Assembly: GCA_937907485.1 (NCBI GenBank)
Contig: CALESR010000189.1
Location: 1 to 11,746 of the forward strand
Length of the DNA stretch: 11,746 bases
Reading direction: 5' to 3'
Source of the DNA: an uncultured Paracoccaceae bacterium
Lineage (GTDB): Bacteria; Pseudomonadota; Alphaproteobacteria; Rhodobacterales; Rhodobacteraceae
Shown: positions 6,440-11,746 of the stretch, piece by piece
How the letters are laid out: each line of letters opens with the position of its first letter
Numbering within the stretch: the stretch's first letter is position 1
Notes under the pieces: generated by a model
What the model was told of the DNA's origin: nothing
Seen by the model: only the letters and a program-made list of their open reading frames with translations
Database searches by the model: none
Position numbers and translations under genes: made by a program

Positions 6440-7537
6440 TCATTGCGCCGCCTGCCGTTGCAGCCGGGCGCGCTGAAAGGCGATGACCTCGGCGTCGGGC
6501 TGGGTGGCGTCGATCATCGGCAGGGTGGGGTCTTGAACCGCGGTGCGGTGGCCCGAGAGTTCCTCGACAATCGCCAGCCCGCAAAACGGCACCACGGCCT
6601 CGGCATAGCCGCCCTCGTGGATGCAGACCAGCCGCCCGGCGCAGAGGTCATCGGCCAGCGCCATCACCTGCCGGGTCATCAGCCGGAAGGTTTCGGAATG
6701 CGCCTGCATCCGGGCCAGCGGGTCAAAGCCGTTGGCATCCAGCCCCGAGGCGACGACGATCACATCGGGCCGGAAGTCACGGATCGCGGGCAGCACCAGC
6801 AGCTCCATCGCGTCGAGATAGGACTGGTGGCCCATGCCGGGGATCAGTTCGACATTGAGGTTGAAGCCCTGCCCGGCGCCCCTGCCCCGGTTCGCCGCCG
6901 CGCCTGAGCCGGGCGGATAGCAGCCCTGCTGGTGGATCGAGATGGTCAGCGTATCGGCGCGCTCCAGATAGACCGCCTCGGTGCCGTTGCCGTGGTGGAC
7001 GTCCCAATCCAGCACGGCGACCCGCAGGCCGGGGTTGGCGGCGCGGGCGGATTCGATCGCCACCGGGATATTCGCCATCAGGCAGAACCCCATGCCCAGA
7101 TCGGGCAGGCAATGGTGGCCGGGCGGGCGGGTCAGGGCATAGGCGTTGCGCACCTTGCCCGCCAGCACATCGGCCAGCGCCTGCTTGGCCAGCCCGGCGG
7201 ACAGCGCGGCGATCTCATAGCTGCCACGGCCAAAGGGCGCGCCCTCGCCCGCCTCGCCGCCGCCGGCGTCGCTGAGGGTCTTGATCCGGTCGAGATAGGC
7301 GGCGGGATGCACGCGTTGCAGGTCCTCGCGGCTGGCAGGCGGGGCCGAGGCGACTGCCAGCCTTGCCGTCACGCCGCTGACATCCATCAGGGATTTGAAC
7401 CGCCTCTTGGTTTCGGGCGATTCCGGAAACCCGGTGCCCGAGGGCGGCTGCACCCAGCCCCCCACCGGCATCACCAGTGCATGCGGCCCCTGCTGGTGCC
7501 ACAGGCACAGTTCGTCGAAATAGAAACCCGTCGCCAT
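6440..7537 (-). CDS. Class II histone deacetylase-like zinc amidohydrolase (HDAH type)
   Basis: A 365-residue arginase/deacetylase-fold hydrolase of usual length. The active-site pieces are present: RPPGHH with His141-His142, Asp179 and His181 in LDWDVHHGNGT, Asp267 in SGLDANGFDPLARM, and Tyr311 in HEGGY. These match the zinc ligands and catalytic residues of bacterial HDAC-like amidohydrolases; by recall of the Bordetella/Alcaligenes FB188 HDAH sequence each lies one residue earlier, and stretches such as DTLTISIHQ and PPGSG agree closely. The family cleaves N-acyl (often acetyl) amides of lysine side chains, polyamines or small molecules; in bacteria the natural substrate is usually unknown. 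The ATG at 7537 has AAAGG 8 bases upstream. It is the last gene of the dimethylformamidase-like operon, 12 bases after the LuxR gene, which suggests a metabolic amidase role rather than protein deacetylation. Confidence 0.93.
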   Translation of the reverse strand: MATGFYFDELCLWHQQGPHALVMPVGGWVQPPSGTGFPESPETKRRFKSLMDVSGVTARLAVASAPPASREDLQRVHPAAYLDRIKTLSDAGGGEAGEGAPFGRGSYEIAALSAGLAKQALADVLAGKVRNAYALTRPPGHHCLPDLGMGFCLMANIPVAIESARAANPGLRVAVLDWDVHHGNGTEAVYLERADTLTISIHQQGCYPPGSGAAANRGRGAGQGFNLNVELIPGMGHQSYLDAMELLVLPAIRDFRPDVIVVASGLDANGFDPLARMQAHSETFRLMTRQVMALADDLCAGRLVCIHEGGYAEAVVPFCGLAIVEELSGHRTAVQDPTLPMIDATQPDAEVIAFQRARLQRQAAQ

Positions 7538-7549
7538 GCGGCAAACCTT

Positions 7550-8491
7550 TCACGTGTCGGACACGATGGCCCGGGTCAGCGCGGCACGGCTGGAGACCCC
7601 GACCTTGTCATAGATCCGCGCCGTCTGGTTGCGCACCGTTGCCGGTGCCAGCCCCAGCGAGCGGGCGATTTCCTTGTGCGTCTGGCCCAGCGCGATCAGG
7701 TCAGCGATCTCGCGTTCGCGCGCCGACAGCTTGTCCGAGGCGCGCTGCGGCACCAGCCTGAGTTCGGTCAGCACATGGCCGCCCGCCACCGGCGTCGGCT
7801 GGCTGACCACTTGCAGGCCCTGCGCCTCGACAAGGGGGCCAAAGCCTTCGGGGTCACGCGGGCGCACCGGCCAGCGCGCCCAGAGTTCCAGCGCCGAGGC
7901 CGAGCCCGCCACCGGGCGCCCCCGGTGATCGACCAACAGCCGCAGCGCCGCGTCCTCGCGGTCATGGTGCTGGTCGAGCGCGCCTTGCAGATGGTCCAGC
8001 GCGCAGGCGATAAAGGTCAGGTCGGCCTCGGACAGCGCCCGAACGCCGGTGCCGCTGCGATAGGCGGACAGGAACAGTTGCGGGCGCAGGGGATCGACCT
8101 TGCGGGTGACGACCGACAGTTTGTCGAGGCCATAGCGGTCGGACAGCGCGATCATGCCGTCGGTGTGGCGCTCGCCCGTGCGGTCATATTGCGCCCATTG
8201 GCGGCCCTGCGCCTTCATCGCCTGCACATCGGCGGCCAGCAGATCGTCGCTGCGGATGCCGTTCCAGAAGGCGACGTAATCGGCGGGCAGGTTGTAAAGT
8301 GTGGTGCCGATGATCTCGACCTCGGCGGGCATCATGTCGGCCCAGCCGCACCAGGCCGCGTCAAAGCCGACGCTTTGCGACAGTTCGGCAGCGGCCCATG
8401 ACAGCAGGTCAGGGCCGTCGCGTTCGCGCCGCGCCTCGTGCAGCGCGCCGATGAACTGGCTGAAGGCCTGCAAACCGACGCCGTCGCGCAT
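7550..8491 (-). CDS. LuxR-family transcriptional regulator
   Basis: With the ATG at 8491 the protein has 313 residues. The C-terminal 60 or so residues (about 253-313) form a LuxR/GerE helix-turn-helix: KLSAREREIADLIALGQTHK, then EIARSLGLAPATVRNQ, then ARIYDKVGVSSRAALTRAI. The N-terminal 190 residues lack a recognisable receiver (no Asp phospho-site context) and are likely a small-molecule sensor domain. ATG 8491 has GAGGGG 6 bases upstream. A GTG at 8551 with AGGAG 5 bases upstream is an alternative that would overlap the stop of the beta-subunit gene by 10 bases and add 20 residues. It lies inside the permease/amidase/HDAC-like operon and probably controls it in response to the amide substrate or product; that role is inferred. 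Autoinducer sensing is possible but unsupported by motifs. Confidence 0.88.
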   Translation of the reverse strand: MRDGVGLQAFSQFIGALHEARRERDGPDLLSWAAAELSQSVGFDAAWCGWADMMPAEVEIIGTTLYNLPADYVAFWNGIRSDDLLAADVQAMKAQGRQWAQYDRTGERHTDGMIALSDRYGLDKLSVVTRKVDPLRPQLFLSAYRSGTGVRALSEADLTFIACALDHLQGALDQHHDREDAALRLLVDHRGRPVAGSASALELWARWPVRPRDPEGFGPLVEAQGLQVVSQPTPVAGGHVLTELRLVPQRASDKLSAREREIADLIALGQTHKEIARSLGLAPATVRNQTARIYDKVGVSSRAALTRAIVSDT

Positions 8492-8541
8492 CGCCCGCCC
8501 CTCTGGTGTGGGGTCAGCGTAGGCGGCGGCGAGCGGCTGAG

Positions 8542-10851
8542 TCAACGCCACAGTTTCTCCTCGCCGACAAAGGCGGCACCGGGCAGTGCGCCGGGCTTGA
8601 TGAAGGCATCCAGCACGTTGCGCATGAAGGTGGCGGCGTTGTTCTGTCCGCCGTTGATCGGCAGCGCCATCGACCAGGCGATCGAGCCGATGGCGAGGCA
8701 GGCGCCGTCATGGGCGGTGGAAAAGAAGGTCACGTCCGAGCGCACCTGCGGGTCCTGCGTGCCGCCGCGACCGGGGAAGGCATAGGTGATTTCCTCGCTG
8801 ACCAGTGGGTAGTTGTCGGAGAACCCCTCGGCCATCGCCAGCAGCATGGTGTGCGGCGGGGTGCCGCGGGCGAGGTCGTAGCGGTCGATCTCGATCCCCG
8901 CGGCGCCGCCCAGCCCCAGGCCGAAATCGCCGATTTTCTCATGATCGCCGATGCCCTCGAACATCCAGGCGACGCGTTTGTGAAAGCTCTCCGGCATGCG
9001 TTCGAAATGGGTCGAGCGGTCCATGCCCTCGGCGGTGAAGCCGATGCCGACGATCTTTTGTGGCGCCCTGCCGCGCGAGCGCCAGAGGCCCGAGCGTTCG
9101 CCGGTTGAGGCCAGATAGCCCTCGCCCGCCTCGGCCTGCCAGGCGCGGCTGCCGGTGTCGAGCTTGCGCACCTCCATGATTTCGGGCGCGCCCTCGCGCA
9201 GGCCAGAGACCCAGTAATAACCGTTGCCGCCCGCATAGATCAGCCGCCCGCCCTGCGTCAGGTAATCCTCGGTCGCGTCCATCATGCGCTCGGAATAATA
9301 TTCCGGATGGGTGACGTTGATGACGGTGCGGTACGGCGCCAGCGCGGCGACGCCTTCGGCGTGCAGGTCATGGTCGGTGAGGATTTCATACTCATAGCCC
9401 GAGGTTTCCAGCCACCAGATCAGCGACAGATCGGCGGGCAAGGCCCAGGGGAAGCCCATCGCGCTGCTGCGATAGCGCGGGCGGATGTTCAGGATCGGCC
9501 GCAGATAGCTGGAATAGCAGCAGCCCGCGCCGTCGCTGTGGTGGTCATAGGTGGAAAGGCCGAATTCGGCCAGCTTGACGAAATCGATGTCGCGCCGGGT
9601 CAGGATCGGCGTGTGTGCGGTGATCGCCTGCGCAATCGGCGCCTCATAGGCGAGGTGTTCGTTGGCATAGGCGAGATAGGTGAAGGTGCTCATCAGCACG
9701 GCGATCGGCGCCTTGGGCTTTGCCGCGCGCACGAAGAACGGGACGTGATCCTCGGCGCCGTCGCTGGTGAGTTTCAGCGCATAGACCCCGCTGCGCAGGC
9801 CCTCCGGCACCGTCCAGTCGAGCGTCGGCTCCCAGCGGCAATCGGTCAGCGCGTCGTCGTGGAAATGCACGCCGCCGTATTGGCCGGGATTGAGGCGGTA
9901 GCTGTCATCGCGCCCGGCCCAGTTCCAGCCGGTCATGCCGCGCACCGGGCGGTTGACCCCCTCGGCGTGCAACCCATGCGGGCCGGTGTCCAGAATGGTG
10001 TCGCCGATGCCGGTGTCGGTATAGCCCGCCGTGGTGTCCCACAGCGCCACCGCGCCCGCAGGGTCAAAGGCGCCGCCCGACAGCGCGCGCAGCGCGTCCT
10101 CGTCCAGCGCGCGGTCCCAGACCCCGGCGCGGTCGATCTTGCCGTTATAGAGCGTCGCCACATGCCGCCCGCGCATGTCGTTCCAGTCGCTGGCGCCAGC
10201 CCAGAGGAAGGGCGCCTCGGCGGGCGCGGCCAGCGGGGCCAGCGACAGCCGGGCCGAAACCACGCTGTCGTAATCATAGGGCACGACCGGCCCCAGATGG
10301 CCGTTATAGCGCCCGACCTTGCCCAGTTGCACCAGACGCGCGGTGCGGCTGGCGGCGTCATAGCTGGCGGCGACGAAATACCAGGTTTTCGGGATCAGCG
10401 GCACCTCGGCGGTGACCTGATCGACGTCCGAGCCATTGCCCAGCCAGAATTCCAGATGCCCCTCAGGGGTGATGCCCAGCGCCCAGCCCTTTGAGCCGAA
10501 GATATCCCAGCGCCCCAGCAGCACCTGCCGCCGCCCGCCCGGTGCGGTGGGGCAGATGAAGGCGGCCACGGTGAAGCTGCCGCCGACCGGATCGCGGGTT
10601 TCAAACCCGGCGACCTCGGCGAAACTGCCCTTTTGGGTGAACTGGCGGCGCACATGCAGCAGGTCGGGCACATGACCGGGGATCACCTCTTCGACAAAGC
10701 CGGGGCCTGCCGGGTCCTCATCGCCGTGGATCAGCCGGACCAGCGTGGCGCGGGCCTCGGTCACGCCCTCGCCCGAGACCATGAAGCGCATCGCATCGCC
10801 CGGTTTCACCGACCAGGGGGCGCAATAGCCGTAGAGACGATGTTTTGCCAT
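8542..10851 (-). CDS. N,N-dimethylformamidase beta (large) subunit family protein
   Basis: The 769-residue length is close to the roughly 760 of known dimethylformamidase large subunits. The order of parts also fits: an N-terminal strand-rich segment (GYCAPWSVKPGD, 8-19), a LamG/concanavalin-like domain about 90-260 (GGSFTVAAFICPT through KTWYFVAASYD to KIDRAGVWDRALDEDAL), and a C-terminal catalytic domain from about 380. The Paracoccus enzyme binds one Fe(III) through Tyr399, Tyr440 and Glu521 with His519 nearby, as I recall. Here Tyr395 (TYLAYAN), Tyr435 (STYDHHSDG), His515 and Glu517 (THPEYY) fall at a constant offset of 4-5 residues, so the metal site looks intact. The gene starts 4 bases after the alpha-subunit stop, with GGAAAG 8 bases before the ATG. 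The family hydrolyses N-substituted formamides or related amides; the substrate here may differ from dimethylformamide. Confidence 0.88.
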   Translation of the reverse strand: MAKHRLYGYCAPWSVKPGDAMRFMVSGEGVTEARATLVRLIHGDEDPAGPGFVEEVIPGHVPDLLHVRRQFTQKGSFAEVAGFETRDPVGGSFTVAAFICPTAPGGRRQVLLGRWDIFGSKGWALGITPEGHLEFWLGNGSDVDQVTAEVPLIPKTWYFVAASYDAASRTARLVQLGKVGRYNGHLGPVVPYDYDSVVSARLSLAPLAAPAEAPFLWAGASDWNDMRGRHVATLYNGKIDRAGVWDRALDEDALRALSGGAFDPAGAVALWDTTAGYTDTGIGDTILDTGPHGLHAEGVNRPVRGMTGWNWAGRDDSYRLNPGQYGGVHFHDDALTDCRWEPTLDWTVPEGLRSGVYALKLTSDGAEDHVPFFVRAAKPKAPIAVLMSTFTYLAYANEHLAYEAPIAQAITAHTPILTRRDIDFVKLAEFGLSTYDHHSDGAGCCYSSYLRPILNIRPRYRSSAMGFPWALPADLSLIWWLETSGYEYEILTDHDLHAEGVAALAPYRTVINVTHPEYYSERMMDATEDYLTQGGRLIYAGGNGYYWVSGLREGAPEIMEVRKLDTGSRAWQAEAGEGYLASTGERSGLWRSRGRAPQKIVGIGFTAEGMDRSTHFERMPESFHKRVAWMFEGIGDHEKIGDFGLGLGGAAGIEIDRYDLARGTPPHTMLLAMAEGFSDNYPLVSEEITYAFPGRGGTQDPQVRSDVTFFSTAHDGACLAIGSIAWSMALPINGGQNNAATFMRNVLDAFIKPGALPGAAFVGEEKLWR

Positions 10852-10855
10852 GGCG

Positions 10856-11224
10856 TCAGCTTTCCAACAGATCGTTCACACGCAGCAGGAACACCGCGTG
10901 ATAGGCCTCGTCGCGCGTCGCATAGCTGCGGTCATCGACCACACGCGGCGGCATGCCGGGTTCGCCCGACAGCGCGAGCACGGAATAGACCCAGGCCTCG
11001 GGCGGGCCGTCCTGCAGGATGGCGTATTTGTCCGGCATCTCGCCCCGGCGGAAATAGTTGAGCACCCGCGACAGCGCGTCGGAATGCGGACCCAAGGGGG
11101 CGGCGGCGTGTTCGGCGATCAATTCGGGCGTGACCATGTCCTTCAGCCGGTCGCGCAGGCGCTTGTCAAAGCGGCGATAGGCGTGAAGCTGACGGTCGGC
11201 GATTTCGGTGGCCTCTTCGGGCAT
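10856..11224 (-). CDS. N,N-dimethylformamidase alpha (small) subunit-like protein, internal start in the fused frame
   Basis: From the ATG at 11224 this is 122 residues, close to the roughly 130 of known dimethylformamidase small subunits. It is charged, helical and soluble. The stretch VTPELIAEHAAAPLGPHSDAL with LSRVLNYFRR (31-60) and the C-terminal DEAYHAVFLLRVNDLL (105-120) resemble the known small subunit as I recall it, and the gene directly precedes the beta subunit, the usual alpha-beta order. A strong Shine-Dalgarno (GGGAGGA, 11237-11231) stands 6 bases before the ATG. The same reading frame is open upstream through the permease with no stop codon, so this coding region is also the 3' part of a longer frame. 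I infer that the 122-residue product is made separately; a permease-alpha fusion may also be made. Confidence 0.75.
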   Translation of the reverse strand: MPEEATEIADRQLHAYRRFDKRLRDRLKDMVTPELIAEHAAAPLGPHSDALSRVLNYFRRGEMPDKYAILQDGPPEAWVYSVLALSGEPGMPPRVVDDRSYATRDEAYHAVFLLRVNDLLES

Positions 11225-11746
11225 GACGTCTCCTCCCTTGCGGGTGCGCGCGGCGCGGCGTTCGGATTTGATGCGGTTGCGCCAGGCGCGGAACTGTTGG
11301 CGGGCATCGGCCAGCCCGCGATGGGTGGTCAGGGTGACGGCGATCATCACCCCGGCGATCAGGATGATGCGCAGCGGCCCGAGGTCGATCAGCGCGCGGT
11401 CGATCACCACGACGATGGCGGTGCCGATCACCGCGCCCTCGGCCCGTCCCATGCCGCCGATGACGATCATGGCGAACATCAGAAGCATCTGGTCCAGCGA
11501 GAACACGCTGAGCGAGATCGAGCGGTAGAGCATCGCGTAATAGGCGCCGATGAAGCCCAGCGCCGCCGAGGCCAGCAGGAACACCGCCATGCGCGCGCGT
11601 TTATAGTCGATGCCGACGGCCTCGGAAAACTCCTCGTCCTCGCGCGCGGCCTGCAGTTGCAGGCCCAGCCGTTCGGAATTGACCAGCCGGAACAACAAGA
11701 GCGCCAGCAGCAAGAGGCCCATCGCGGTGGCAAAACCCAGAAGCAG
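10856..11746 (-). CDS. LivM-type branched-chain amino acid ABC permease, C-terminal part, frame continuous with dimethylformamidase alpha subunit
   Basis: The frame is open from the right edge, so the N-terminus is missing. The first 174 codons in the window (11746-11225) encode the C-terminal half of a LivM-like inner-membrane permease. Hydrophobic segments lie at about fragment residues 1-21, 53-73, 85-102 and 105-140. The cytoplasmic loop QLQAAREDEEFSEAVGIDYK (30-49) is the EAA-like contact for the ABC ATPase, and the VIGGMGRAEGAVIG stretch (95-108) is typical of the family. After segment 140 a basic tail (about 150-170) leads, without any stop, into the 122-residue alpha subunit that ends at 10856. 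LivM normally ends about where the tail lies. Either this is a true fusion that tethers the amidase subunit to the membrane, or LivM has lost its stop and the alpha subunit starts internally. Livs-type transporters import amino acids, urea or short amides. Confidence 0.82.
   Translation of the reverse strand: MLLGFATAMGLLLLALLLFRLVNSERLGLQLQAAREDEEFSEAVGIDYKRARMAVFLLASAALGFIGAYYAMLYRSISLSVFSLDQMLLMFAMIVIGGMGRAEGAVIGTAIVVVIDRALIDLGPLRIILIAGVMIAVTLTTHRGLADARQQFRAWRNRIKSERRAARTRKGGDVMPEEATEIADRQLHAYRRFDKRLRDRLKDMVTPELIAEHAAAPLGPHSDALSRVLNYFRRGEMPDKYAILQDGPPEAWVYSVLALSGEPGMPPRVVDDRSYATRDEAYHAVFLLRVNDLLES
11231..11237 (-). promoter_or_regulatory. Strong ribosome binding site inside the permease frame
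   Basis: GGGAGGA on the minus strand, 6 bases (GACGTC) before the ATG at 11224, is the best Shine-Dalgarno in the window. It decides the internal start of the alpha-subunit protein even though the permease frame reads through it (as Lys-Gly-Gly-Asp-Val). Confidence 0.75.

Noticed and set aside
6932..8401. Long plus-strand open frame of 489 codons opposite the HDAC-like and LuxR genes
   Set aside because: Its product is a low-complexity Arg/Ala/Gly/Gln-rich sequence with no family motif; it is the antisense shadow expected from GC-rich codons, and both opposite-strand genes have clear motifs.
9307..10494. Plus-strand open frame of 395 codons opposite the dimethylformamidase beta gene
   Set aside because: No recognisable motif or ribosome binding site; it overlaps a well-supported gene and reflects codon bias.

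Overview
The window is GC-rich bacterial DNA with the gene style and protein sequences of an alphaproteobacterium, most likely a Rhodobacteraceae member close to Paracoccus, Rhodobacter or Thioclava. This assignment rests on gene content, codon use and protein wording, not on a marker gene. Coding density is very high: ten of the eleven genes lie on the minus strand, only efp is on the plus strand, and no gap exceeds 115 bases. No RNA gene, CRISPR array, insertion sequence or phage gene was seen.

Region 1 (1-4581, minus strand, read right to left) is a catabolic operon for a CoA-activated aromatic acid, most probably 2-aminobenzoate (anthranilate). It starts with a fused flavin monooxygenase/old-yellow-enzyme protein of the 2-aminobenzoyl-CoA monooxygenase/reductase type (also annotated as salicylyl-CoA 5-hydroxylase/oxidoreductase). 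A short-chain dehydrogenase, a MarR regulator, a crotonase-family protein and an acyl-CoA dehydrogenase cut by the left edge follow. The first three junctions are 4-base start/stop overlaps, so the genes are probably translationally coupled. The logic is oxygenation and reduction of the aromatic CoA ester, then beta-oxidation-like steps on the non-aromatic ring. The crotonase lacks both classical catalytic glutamates. An AT-rich island at 4620-4660 is the likely promoter and operator region.

Region 2 (4667-6438) is a translation module. epmA (EF-P lysine ligase) and efp (elongation factor P) are divergent and share a 114-base intergenic region holding a perfect 14-base inverted repeat almost equidistant from the two start codons. 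efp ends in a clear intrinsic terminator.

Region 3 (6440-11746, minus strand) is the least conventional part: a run of a LivM-type ABC permease, N,N-dimethylformamidase-like alpha and beta subunits, a LuxR-type regulator and a zinc amidohydrolase of the HDAC-like (HDAH) family. The permease frame runs without a stop codon into the alpha subunit, which also has its own strong ribosome binding site. The set looks like an uptake and hydrolysis system for an unknown amide that uses two unrelated metal amidohydrolases, one predicted iron (2-Tyr/1-Glu) and one zinc enzyme. It is the best candidate in the window for a poorly described system.
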